A stretch of 64,000 bases of DNA from Pleurodeles waltl. Lineage: Eukaryota; Chordata; Amphibia; Caudata; Salamandridae. The notes below the pieces were generated by a model. The model saw nothing but the letters and a program-made list of their open reading frames with translations, was not told the DNA's origin and made no database searches. The stretch's first letter is position 1. Each line of letters begins with the position of its first letter. The stretch covers positions 661,630,575-661,694,574 of the forward strand of contig NC_090451.1 in the NCBI RefSeq assembly GCF_031143425.1, written 5' to 3'. The position numbers and the translations under genes are program-made. Shown here in pieces: positions 19,688 through 28,218 of this stretch.

Positions 19688-22561
19688 TCAAACCAAGAAA
19701 TCCTGCAGCACTGACCGTGCAAAATGGCCGTCCCTTCTAACCTCAGAATCTAAACAGTAATGTTTTGCAAAAGTGTGAAGGGACGACCAAGTTGCGGCCT
19801 TGCAGATGTCGACCACAGGAACACCTCTGGCTAAGGCCGAAGTGGCCGACTTAGCTCTGGTGGAATGAGCTCTAATGCCCTCAGGAGGATCCTTCTTTGC
19901 CAAAGAGTAACATATTTTAATGCAAAGAACAACCCACCTGGATAGTGTTCTCTTGTGGACTGCCTTTCCTCTCCTCTTGCCCACGTATCCAATAAACAGC
20001 TGATCCTCCAGCCTGAAATCCTTTGTTCTATTGATAAAGAAGCTCAACGCTCTCTTTGGATCCAGACGGTGCAGTCTTTCTTCCTCTTTGGAAGGATGAG
20101 GCGGAGGATAGAACGTGGACAAAGTAATTGCCTGAGCCAAATGGAAGGGTGAAACAACCTTCGGGAGGAAAGCAGCCTTGGTCCTCAACACCACCTTATC
20201 CCCATAAAAAGTTGTATAAGGGGGTTTTACTGATAAGGCCTGCAACTCACTCACTCTCCTTGCTGATGTTATAGCTATCAGGAAGACTGTTTTTAAAAAC
20301 AAATACCTTAAGGGGCAAGAATGCATAGGTTCAAAAGGGGACCCCATAAGGAAAGTCAGGACTAAGGACAAATCCCATTGCGGCATAACGAATGGCTTTG
20401 GAGGATATTGATTTAGAAGACCTTTCAAGAATCTGATAACAATAGGGGATTTAAATAAAGATGGTTGGTCTGGAAGACATATGAAGGCTGACAAGGCCAA
20501 TAAATAACCTTTAATGGTAGCCACTGCACAACCTTTCTGCGCCAGAGATAGAGCAAAAGACAAAACGTCCGATAGATGAGCTTGTAAAGGATCAATCTGC
20601 CTCTCTCCACACCACGCAACAAATTTAGTCCACCTATTAGCGTAGATAGATTTAGTGGAGTGTCGCCTGGCCGCTAATATAACATCCACTACCTCAGGCG
20701 GGAGAGAGAAGGAACTCAGGTTGCCCCGTTCAATCTCCAGGCATGTAGGTGCAGACTCTGGAGGTTGGGGTGTAGAACCTGCCCCTGCGACTGCGAGAGG
20801 AGGTCTGCCCTGAAAGGGAGACGGAGCGGCGGGCACGTTGAGAGTTGGAGAAGGTCGGAGTACCACACCCTCCTTGGCCAATCCGGAGCTATTACGATTA
20901 CTAGAGCCCGGTCTTGGCGAATCTTCCTCAATACTCGAGGAATCAAGGGTATGGGAGGAAACGCGTAAAGCAACTGGCCGCACCAGGTCATTTGAAACGC
21001 GTCCCCCAATGCTTCCTGCATCGGATACTGAAGGCTGCAGAACAACGGACAATGCGCGTTCTCTCGAGTGGCGAACAGATCTACCCGAGGAAACCCCCAC
21101 TTCTGGAAGATTAAACGGACTTGATCTGGATGGAGACGCCACTCGTGGTCTGCCGAGAAGTGGCGACTGAGACTGTCCGCACGCACGTTCAAGACTCCGG
21201 CCAGATGGTTTGCTATCAAGCAAATCCGATGGTCCTTTGCCCAGGACCATATTCGAAGAGCTTCTCTGCAGAGAAGGTACGACCCCACTCCTCCCTGCTT
21301 GTTTATGTACCACATCGTGGTAGTATTGTCCGTTAGGACCTGTACCGACTGACCACGAAGGGAAGGGAGGAAGGCCTTGAGAGCCAGACGTACAGCCCGT
21401 AACTCTAACAGATTGATGTGAAAAATCTGTTCCTCTGGAGACCAAAGACCTTTGATCTCCAGATCCCCCAGATGAGCTCCCCACCCTAGAGTGGAAGCAT
21501 CCGTTATGACTGTGGCCACTGGTGGCGACTGCTGGAACGGTTTTCCTTGTGAAAGATTGTTGCTTGCAATCCACCACTTCAAATCCACAGCAGCATCTCT
21601 GGAGATCTTGACAGTACCCTCTAGATCCCCTCTGCGTTGAGACCACTGCCTTCGGAGGCACCACTGAAGAGCCCTCATGTGCCAGCGAGCATGCGTGACC
21701 AACAGAATGCAGGAGGCAAAAAGACCGAGCAGACGAAAGACCTTGAGGACTGGAACTACCGCTCCGTTTCGAAACATTGGAACCAAATCCTGAATATCTT
21801 GAATCCGCTGAGGCGGAGGAAAGGCCCGACCCAATGTCGTATCCAGTACTGCCCCTATGAACAGGAGGCGCTGAGAGGGCTCCAGGTGAGATTTGGGCTC
21901 GTTCACCGAAAAGCCCAGGTCGAACAACAACTGGGTTGTTGACTGCAGATGACGCAACACAAGCTCCGGGGACTTGGCTTTGATCAACCAATCGTCCAAG
22001 TAAGGGAATACTGCTATCCCCTTCCTTCTGAGCTCTGCCGCAACCACCGACATCACCTTCGTGAAGACTCGAGGTGCTGAAGTAAGACCAAACGGAAGGA
22101 CCGCAAACTGGTAGTGTTGCGATCCCACCACAAACCGGAGATACTTCCTGTGTGACTTGAGTATCGGGATATGAAAGTAAGCATCCTGCAAGTCGACCGA
22201 CACCATCCAGTCTTCCATGTTCAACGCCAAAAGCACCTGTGCTAGGGTCAGCATCTTGAACTTTTCCTGCTTGAGGAACCAATTCAAGATCCTCAGGTCC
22301 AGAATTGGTCTCAAACGACCATCCTTCTTGGGAATCAGGAAATACCTTGAGTAAACTCCTTGACCCCTTTCCTGCTCCGGGACCAACTCCACCGCGCCCT
22401 TTAAAAGGAGGACTTCCACCTCCTGTTCTAGCAACAGGAGGTGTTCTTGTGAACAATACGAAGGGCGGGGCGGGATGAGGGGCGGAAACTCCCGAAAGGG
22501 AAGGGTGTAGCCTTTTCCCACAACACTGAGAACCCAAGTGTCCGACGTAACAGTCTCCCAT
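19688..22561 (-). CDS. DIRS tyrosine recombinase (long frame overlapping RT)
   Basis: An open frame of 957 codons. The recombinase occupies about residues 608-957 (20740-19688): a core-binding region (RWTKFVAWC, TIKGYLLALSAF) and a catalytic domain with R768 in TSARRVSELQAL, H899 and R902 in RAHSTRAKS, and nucleophile Y935 in KHYCLD. It should integrate the circular element DNA without a target duplication. The first about 600 codons run through the RT region in another frame and resemble no domain I know. The true start is not visible. This frame is the same as Gag's and is separated from it by one TAG at 22625-22627, so read-through is a possible expression route. Long RT/YR overlaps are known for DIRS elements. 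Recombinase assignment is very sure; the upstream part is not. Confidence 0.88.
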   Translation of the reverse strand: MGDCYVGHLGSQCCGKRLHPSLSGVSAPHPAPPFVLFTRTPPVARTGGGSPPFKGRGGVGPGAGKGSRSLLKVFPDSQEGWSFETNSGPEDLELVPQAGKVQDADPSTGAFGVEHGRLDGVGRLAGCLLSYPDTQVTQEVSPVCGGIATLPVCGPSVWSYFSTSSLHEGDVGGCGRAQKEGDSSIPLLGRLVDQSQVPGACVASSAVNNPVVVRPGLFGERAQISPGALSAPPVHRGSTGYDIGSGLSSASADSRYSGFGSNVSKRSGSSSPQGLSSARSFCLLHSVGHACSLAHEGSSVVPPKAVVSTQRGSRGYCQDLQRCCCGFEVVDCKQQSFTRKTVPAVATSGHSHNGCFHSRVGSSSGGSGDQRSLVSRGTDFSHQSVRVTGCTSGSQGLPPFPSWSVGTGPNGQYYHDVVHKQAGRSGVVPSLQRSSSNMVLGKGPSDLLDSKPSGRSLERACGQSQSPLLGRPRVASPSRSSPFNLPEVGVSSGRSVRHSRERALSVVLQPSVSDAGSIGGRVSNDLVRPVALRVSSHTLDSSSIEEDSPRPGSSNRNSSGLAKEGVVLRPSPTLNVPAAPSPFQGRPPLAVAGAGSTPQPPESAPTCLEIERGNLSSFSLPPEVVDVILAARRHSTKSIYANRWTKFVAWCGERQIDPLQAHLSDVLSFALSLAQKGCAVATIKGYLLALSAFICLPDQPSLFKSPIVIRFLKGLLNQYPPKPFVMPQWDLSLVLTFLMGSPFEPMHSCPLRYLFLKTVFLIAITSARRVSELQALSVKPPYTTFYGDKVVLRTKAAFLPKVVSPFHLAQAITLSTFYPPPHPSKEEERLHRLDPKRALSFFINRTKDFRLEDQLFIGYVGKRRGKAVHKRTLSRWVVLCIKICYSLAKKDPPEGIRAHSTRAKSATSALARGVPVVDICKAATWSSLHTFAKHYCLDSEVRRDGHFARSVLQDFLV

Positions 22562-22968
22562 TTGGTGAGAAAATGCTGTAATCTTCCCCCTACAGGAGAG
22601 GAGTGAGTGGGAAATGGTGGAAGCCTAAGGCTGCTTCCCCTGCTGCACCCCGCCAGAGGATGAGGAAGAGGCAGAGTGCTGCTGAGAGGCTCCCCTGGTG
22701 CGGACCCTACCCCTCCCCCTAAAAGATCTATAGGGGTGGGAAGAGGCAGGTTGCTGATATCTTCCCCGAAAGGAAGAGGAGGAAGAGCCACGCCCAAATC
22801 CACGAAACCTCCTGAAGAATCTGGAAGAGGCCGTGGAAGAAGGAGCTTGAAGTCCCAACGACTTAGCCGTGGCCCTGCTCTCCTTAAAACGTTCCAAGGC
22901 CGAATCAGCCTTAGCCCCAAACAGTTTGTCCCCATCAAACGGGAGATCCAACAATGTGGACTGTACAT
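20716..22968 (-). CDS. DIRS reverse transcriptase-RNase H with methyltransferase-like tail
   Basis: A 750-codon open frame; the first ATG is formal and the real start may lie within the gag overlap. RT spans about residues 200-360, with PILDLRILN, catalytic D259 in VSVDLQDAYFH, LPFGLTSAPRVF and FPYLDDWL (323-326). RNase H follows with D490 (ITDAS), E522 (LLELRA), D547 (TDNTTTMWY) and D598 (VRADSLSR). Residues 630-710 (DLFATRENAHCP, FPPIPLIPRVL, VIVIAPDWPRRVW) resemble the Dam-like methyltransferase domain of DIRS elements, with FPP at the expected catalytic box. It would copy element RNA into cDNA and remove the RNA template. No stop or frameshift inside. Overlaps gag by 344 nt and the YR frame over most of its length. 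Confidence 0.92.
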   Translation of the reverse strand: MYSPHCWISRLMGTNCLGLRLIRPWNVLRRAGPRLSRWDFKLLLPRPLPDSSGGFVDLGVALPPLPFGEDISNLPLPTPIDLLGGGVGSAPGEPLSSTLPLPHPLAGCSRGSSLRLPPFPTHSSPVGGRLQHFLTKWETVTSDTWVLSVVGKGYTLPFREFPPLIPPRPSYCSQEHLLLLEQEVEVLLLKGAVELVPEQERGQGVYSRYFLIPKKDGRLRPILDLRILNWFLKQEKFKMLTLAQVLLALNMEDWMVSVDLQDAYFHIPILKSHRKYLRFVVGSQHYQFAVLPFGLTSAPRVFTKVMSVVAAELRRKGIAVFPYLDDWLIKAKSPELVLRHLQSTTQLLFDLGFSVNEPKSHLEPSQRLLFIGAVLDTTLGRAFPPPQRIQDIQDLVPMFRNGAVVPVLKVFRLLGLFASCILLVTHARWHMRALQWCLRRQWSQRRGDLEGTVKISRDAAVDLKWWIASNNLSQGKPFQQSPPVATVITDASTLGWGAHLGDLEIKGLWSPEEQIFHINLLELRAVRLALKAFLPSLRGQSVQVLTDNTTTMWYINKQGGVGSYLLCREALRIWSWAKDHRICLIANHLAGVLNVRADSLSRHFSADHEWRLHPDQVRLIFQKWGFPRVDLFATRENAHCPLFCSLQYPMQEALGDAFQMTWCGQLLYAFPPIPLIPRVLRKIRQDRALVIVIAPDWPRRVWYSDLLQLSTCPPLRLPFRADLLSQSQGQVLHPNLQSLHLHAWRLNGAT

Positions 22969-24700
22969 CTGCCGAAAAGCCCGAGTTACGTAGCCAGGCC
23001 TGTCTCCTTTCCACCACAGTTGTGCCCATTGCTCTGGCTACCGAGTCGGTGGTATCCAGTCCCGTCTGGATAATTTGGGTCGCAGCAGCCTGGGCATCAG
23101 AGACAAGATCCAAAAGACCCTGGGGAAGCTCTGTAAACGAAGAGGAGATGTCATCCATCAGAGCATGAATATACCTCCCCAGGATACAGGTCGCATTAGT
23201 GGCTTTTAACGCCAGACTGCAGGACGAAAAAATCTTCTTCGACTGCGCCTCTAGCTTTTTTGAGTCTCTGTCCCCAGGCACCGTCGGGAAAGAACCAGGC
23301 GCTGATTTGGACGAACAGGAGGCCTGCACAACCAAGCTCTCCGGCGTAGGGTGCCTAGATAGGAAACCAGGATCAGTTGGAGCCGTCCGATACCTCCTGG
23401 CCACGGCTCTGTGAACTGCTGGGGAAGATGCCGGCTTCTTCCACACCTCTAAAACCGGATCCAGCAGAGCGTCATTAAAAGGTAATAGAGGCTCCGCCGC
23501 GGCTGAGGCCGGATGCAACACCTCTGTCAAAAGGTTTTGTTTCGCCTCCACCACCGGCAAAGGCAGGTCCAAAAAACTAGCTGCCTTCCGTACCACTGTA
23601 TGGAAGGAAGCAGCTTCCTCTGTATATTCCCCCGGGGACGAAAGGTCCCACTCAGGGGAAGTGTCCAGCCCACTGGCCGACTCCAGTCCACGCAGCCCAT
23701 CACCCGAGTCCTCTAGCTCTCCTTCCTCTAGGGCTCGTTGGTACTCCTGCTCCTCTAGTACCCGGAGAGCACGCCTCCTTGAATGCAGTCGTTGCTCAAT
23801 CCGCGGAGTCGACAACACCTCCGCCGAAGTCGGAGATCGGCGCCGATCTTCCGAAGCCACCGACGCCGCATCCGGCGCCACAGGTAACTTCGGCGCCGAC
23901 TGAAGAGCAGATGAAACGGATGGACCCACCGGAGTCACAGGCCGAAATCTCGACGTCGACGGGATGGAAATCCCTGGGGCCAATCCCTCCGAAGCCATCG
24001 GAGCGGCCACCGGCGCCGACACTGGCGCCGAGCCCACGTTCCCAAACGGGAGAAAGGGCATAAAGGGTGCCGGCCGAAGAGGCGCAGGATCACCCAAAGA
24101 AAAGGCCAAAGGCCCAGCCGGAGCACCCCCTGGAGCCATCTGTTGGAAGATGGCATACATCGCATTCAAGAATGCGGAACTATCGGCTCCAGGGGTGGGA
24201 AAAGCCGGATACTGGGGTGCCTGACTCGGAGGCGACCCCGACGCCGGCCTCGGCGTCTGCGCCGGAGAAAACACCTGAGGCTCCAATACCTCAATCACCG
24301 ACGCCTGTCCAGGCGAAGTTGGAGACGTCGGAGAGAGCAACGGCGTCGAAGGATGCGGCGTCACCGTGGGGCTGACCTCCCATGTCCTCCGGCGCCGATC
24401 CGGAGACCTGGAACGAGCCTCCCTTGAATGACGCCGAGATTCTCTACGGCGCCGGGAGTCTCGATGACGCCGATGTCTTGGAGAAGACTTTTTCTTGTGA
24501 TGCTTCTCCTTTGACTTGGCCATAAACAGCTTCGCCTCGCGTTCTTTAATGGCCTTCGGATTCATGTGCTGACACGAATCACAAGTCGAGACGTCGTGGT
24601 CGGAGCTCAAACACCAAAGGCAATCGGAATGAGGATCCGTCACCGACATCTTGCCTCCACACTCACGACAAGGCTTAAATCCAGACTTTCTCTGCGACAT
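22625..24700 (-). CDS. gag: DIRS Gag (copy C), complete
   Basis: I start the 691-residue protein at MSQRKSGFKPC (complement 24698-24700) because this start is shared with copies B and D; the frame continues open 39 codons further upstream. Residues 11-43 are a Cys/His motif (C11, C14, H24, C27, C30, H35, C40, C43). A basic Arg/Ser tract (about 60-110) and a Pro/Ala-rich region follow. Residues about 480-595 (LGRYIHALM to LDLPFDGDKLFG) are the helical domain related to the LAP2-alpha C terminus, a known DIRS Gag homology. The tail is Arg/Gly-rich (RFRGFGRG, YRSFRGRGR), suiting RNA binding. It should assemble the particle and bind RNA. Ends with TAG in frame with the downstream YR frame. Undamaged. 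Confidence 0.88.
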   Translation of the reverse strand: MSQRKSGFKPCRECGGKMSVTDPHSDCLWCLSSDHDVSTCDSCQHMNPKAIKEREAKLFMAKSKEKHHKKKSSPRHRRHRDSRRRRESRRHSREARSRSPDRRRRTWEVSPTVTPHPSTPLLSPTSPTSPGQASVIEVLEPQVFSPAQTPRPASGSPPSQAPQYPAFPTPGADSSAFLNAMYAIFQQMAPGGAPAGPLAFSLGDPAPLRPAPFMPFLPFGNVGSAPVSAPVAAPMASEGLAPGISIPSTSRFRPVTPVGPSVSSALQSAPKLPVAPDAASVASEDRRRSPTSAEVLSTPRIEQRLHSRRRALRVLEEQEYQRALEEGELEDSGDGLRGLESASGLDTSPEWDLSSPGEYTEEAASFHTVVRKAASFLDLPLPVVEAKQNLLTEVLHPASAAAEPLLPFNDALLDPVLEVWKKPASSPAVHRAVARRYRTAPTDPGFLSRHPTPESLVVQASCSSKSAPGSFPTVPGDRDSKKLEAQSKKIFSSCSLALKATNATCILGRYIHALMDDISSSFTELPQGLLDLVSDAQAAATQIIQTGLDTTDSVARAMGTTVVERRQAWLRNSGFSADVQSTLLDLPFDGDKLFGAKADSALERFKESRATAKSLGLQAPSSTASSRFFRRFRGFGRGSSSSSFRGRYQQPASSHPYRSFRGRGRVRTRGASQQHSASSSSSGGVQQGKQP

Positions 24701-24799
24701 TATTTCCACAGAGAAAGAGTACGCAGCAAGATATACACTGTAACCGCAAGAGTAACAGTTGCTCCCTCGAAGATAACCGTTTCGAATGCACGGAAAAAA

Positions 24800-24982
24800 G
24801 GGAACTGACGTCCGCACGTCGTCGAGGACCTCTTATTGCCTGTATGACGTCAGACGGCGTCGCGTGCGAGACAGTGACGTCCTCGTCGACGTGCAGAGAC
24901 TAGTAAGAAGATTTCCGTAGAATGCTGGCGCCATGGGAGTATTCATGAGGTGAGGAATCCACAGGTAGTTGTATCCATCAGA
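24800..24982. repeat. Right ITR of DIRS copy C (sense 5' end)
   Basis: Reverse complement of 17467-17642. It includes paired arms such as TGACGTCAGACGGCGTCGCG and TGACGTCCTCGTCGACGTGC, rich in CpG and in CRE-like TGACGTCA cores. It lies just upstream of gag and is where an element promoter would be expected. Confidence 0.85.
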
Positions 24983-26023
24983 ATACTGTGTTACTACGAG
25001 GAATCCCCTGTAGTTAAGAACTATTCGCCAACAACTTTTCACCCAGCACACTTTTGTTGTGGCAATGCCACATAGGCGGTGATAAGGATGTACGGCCTCA
25101 AGGTGAGGTGTAATATTTCACAAATACAGTAGACACTGCAGGTACACTATGACAGAGACTGAGCAAGTAGTTAACACATAAAGACCAACATTTGGAAGCA
25201 GGAAAAAATTAGATTTTGAAAAAAAACAGGGTGAATCATTTTACCCACTACCTTGCATTGAAGTAGAGTCACTTTTAAGCAGGAGAAACTAACATATACC
25301 CATTTTGGCTCTAGAAATCGGGAGTCTCCCACTTCATTCGGATCTGCTGGCACGCACGTTAACATACATGGCTCGGACACAGATGGATGCAAATGCAAGT
25401 CCAGATAGGGACACCCGCAGATGGCTGGGCAAGTCGCGCCTGGCTGTGAATTTTAAGACATTTGAAGCAGGGCCTAGAGGTAACACTGTCTCTACTCCTT
25501 GAGTATGCCCAGCTTTGTTTATGTCGCTATAGAGTCTGGAGGGGCCACGGCCATCTAAGAAGTTGCACTTTTTTGGGGGGTTTCAGGATCTTTGTTCAAG
25601 CTCCGAGTGCCACCCTAATTCCCGGGGGCACTCTCTTCCGGCACTAAGAAGGGGTCACCGAGTAACGCGGCCTTCGATGAGCTAACATGTGTGGCCATGA
25701 AAGGCACTTGGAGCAGCGGCTTTGTGCACACTGAAAGCCTTGACAGACACAAGGCCGCGTCTGAGTGAACCCGCCACAATCCGACGGCGTTCAGGGCTTT
25801 GTGTCCTGTGCAGGGAGCCAGAGAGCTGCATAGCAACCCCTGAATAGGGAGGAAGGGGGTGGGTCCAGCGTCAGCAGGTGCAGAAAGGACCCGGACAACA
25901 GGCCGTGACAGAGGCCTGCAGGGCCGGTGTGGCTCGGCGCCTCTCACACCGCACGCTGTATCTGCAAGGCGAAGAGAGGCCAGAACGCAGGTCTCTTCGT
26001 GGCGCGTATTTTCTGGGGAGTCC

Positions 26024-26095
26024 AAAAGCTGACAAACTCGGGACACACGTTAAGGTGGGTCTCCCTTAACGTGTGTCCCGAGTTTGTCAGCTTTT
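26024..26095. repeat. Perfect 32-bp inverted repeat with 8-base loop
   Basis: The left arm 26024-26055 starts AAAAGCTGACAAACTCGGGA; the right arm 26064-26095 is its exact reverse complement; the loop is TGGGTCTC. There are no mismatches and no flanking element. This is too perfect for old neutral DNA and suggests a recent fold-back or template-switch duplication. Confidence 0.9.
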
Positions 26096-26359
26096 ACCTT
26101 AATACAGTCACGGACTCAGACTGACCGCCCCATCTTTACCTGCGGAAGAGGGCTAGATAGACCCCAAAACACTTATAAAGAGAGGCACTGGGTGCTTCGT
26201 TTGGGCAGGTGTTTGAAGGAGGGGCCCACTAGCATTCTTTTTAGTTTTTGTTGAATGGAGGGGAACTGCCACTTGTTTTTCCTTATCAGACTTTGAACTA
26301 GAGCGAGTAAGGGACGCTCGGCTCATTTTGGGTTTGACGGTAAAAGAGAACCTGGAGCT

Positions 26360-26415
26360 GAGCTAGAGCCAGGCATGTGACTCGAGCCAGGCATGTGACT
26401 CGAGCCTGGCTCGGG
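26360..26415. repeat. Short direct repeat, about 19-bp unit
   Basis: GAGCCAGGCATGTGACTC occurs twice in tandem, followed by a related GAGCCTGGCTCG. Minor local duplication. Confidence 0.7.
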
Positions 26416-27564
26416 ATTTCAGTGGTACACCACCTCGAGTACTTGATAGGTCAAGTAAGTTCCTTGTTTCTGCTTGGTTTAGGCTAACTCAATGTTATTC
26501 TTCTGAGGATGGTTACATGTTTTTACTTTGGTTGGCTCACAGTAAGGTGGTGTGCTGTAAGTGGCATTTAAGTTTGTACTACATAAGAGGTCAATATTAC
26601 CTGTTATTATTACGTAGGACCCCCCCTGTGAGAACCGAGTCATAAACGTGCATGGAGTGTCCCTGGAGGAAGACACTATTAGCAAAGTGGGCACATGAAC
26701 AGACACTGGTAGTCTTTGCCACAGTCACACACAAACACACGCCTATATCAATGCACCAGATGTTAACTGTGCCACTATGTGTAACACACAAATTCATATA
26801 AATCACACAAGCAGTCATTGTACTTCTTGATTCCACTGCTGCCACACACATTCACACCAGCATACACATTCATGATAACGTTAACATTCATGTGCACATG
26901 CATTCTCAGAGAGCTACAGACACACGAACAGGAAGTGCCCTAACACTTTACATTTAATGTGCAAACACAAATAGCAAAGTTCATTTTGTTAAAAATGCGT
27001 TCATTAATTTGTGCATCTCTCCGAATTGTGGAGTGTAATATTGGCACAGATGGATGAGCTTTTCCACCCTATAAAATCGATAAGCTTTATATGGGTAATA
27101 AAGCCTACAGTCATATTTTTCATTTATAAATGTGTTTCATTTAGTATCGATTGCACGTTTTTATCATATTATGCTTGATTTATTATAGCTTAATAGTGTG
27201 CCAATTGCTCGATGTCACACATCAATGAATCATAATTTAGTGAAAGCGCAATAGAACTCATGCTAATTCTGACATTTAGCATCATTAGTCACAAGGTGTA
27301 GCTGTTTCATAATAACCACAAAAGGGTTTTTGAGGCTGGTACAGACACATGTCGGAGGGAAACATCTTTGGCTTTTCTTGGGAGCTTTGATCGAGGTGTG
27401 TACTGCAAACCTCTGCTTTTAAGGCCAAGCCTTATCTGCATATTTCTCAGCACAGATGGACTCTGACCTGCTCAAAACCCAGTAACTAACTGGAAACAGT
27501 TCTGGTATTAAGCAATGGTTTGTAGGCTAGATGCCGCCTAAGGAACTCAGATGTTGCTAGGAAG

Positions 27565-27855
27565 AAATAAGTTACTTACCTGTAACTGTAGTTCTCCAGT
27601 ATTGGACACTTTCATAGATTCATATGCTTGAATACTTCCCCGTCGTCGAGATGGGAGTCCGTGGTGGACTATAAAACCAGGCCTGAAGATGTATGCACAC
27701 AATACATGAAGTAGGCCTCAATACAATAACCCATCCTAGTTGGTTTGTAAAATAGACCCACACTCAAACTTGAGCCAATCAGATTGCCTCACCCCTTTAG
27801 AACCTCCTGTGAGGAGCTGCCTTCCCTCAGATTTTCCGAGCACAAGTGCTGAAAG
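27565..27855. repeat. Left ITR of copy E
   Basis: Begins GAAATAAGTTACTTACCTGT and is the inverted partner of 37640-37922. Carries TATAAAA at 27670-27676, the mirror image of the TATA-like box in the right ITR. Confidence 0.85.
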
Positions 27856-27929
27856 AACCCAGCACACTGAAAAGAGAGAAGGTGACCTCCCCAGGGGAGG
27901 CAGGCGGGCTGCATGTGAATCTATAAAAG

Positions 27930-28020
27930 TGTCCAATAATGGAGAACTACAGTTACAGGTAAGTAACTTATTTCTTACTCCAGTGTTGGAACTTTCTTAG
28001 ATTCACATGCTTGAATAGAA
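27930..28020. repeat. ICR of copy E
   Basis: GAACTACAGTTACAGGTAAG followed by TAACTTATTTCTTACTCCAG repeats the complement of the left terminus joined to that of the right terminus. Lies downstream (sense) of the YR stop. Confidence 0.85.
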
Positions 28021-28218
28021 TAGCAAGCAGTAAGTAACACATTTTCTGTACCAAGAAATACTAGCTATGTCAATCATTATAAATAATGTCAGACAGTTAC
28101 ATGCATAGCAATAAAATAATGCTGTAAACCCAACTATATAAATATGCAAGAAAGGTAAGTAAATAACCAGAAAATGTGACTCAATCTGAAGCGGATGGAG
28201 GGAAACAAACAGCTCACC

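Larger units (their letters stand above)
17428..24982 (-). mobile_element. DIRS-type YR retrotransposon, near-complete copy C
   Basis: The left ITR (17428-17642) and right ITR (about 24800-24982) match as a near-perfect inverted repeat over about 175 bp. Between them, on the minus strand, are complete frames for Gag, RT-RNase H-methyltransferase-like and YR, then an ICR (19540-19645). The ICR is the reverse complement of the left terminus joined to that of the right terminus. The only visible damage is a Tc1-like insertion (17774-19335) between the ICR and the left ITR, outside all coding. Without that insertion the element is about 6.0 kb, a normal DIRS size. There is no target-site duplication, as expected for recombinase-mediated insertion. 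Confidence 0.9.
24983..27564. other. Non-coding interval between DIRS copies C and E
   Basis: No recognisable protein. The longest frame (143 codons, minus, 25615-26046) shows no domain. Two local structures are listed separately: a perfect hairpin at 26024-26095 and short direct repeats near 26360-26415. The rest is AT-rich. Confidence 0.55.

Noticed and set aside
25615..26046. 143-codon minus frame
   Set aside because: Arg/Pro/Leu-rich translation of GC-richer DNA without a motif; overlaps the hairpin locus only by chance.
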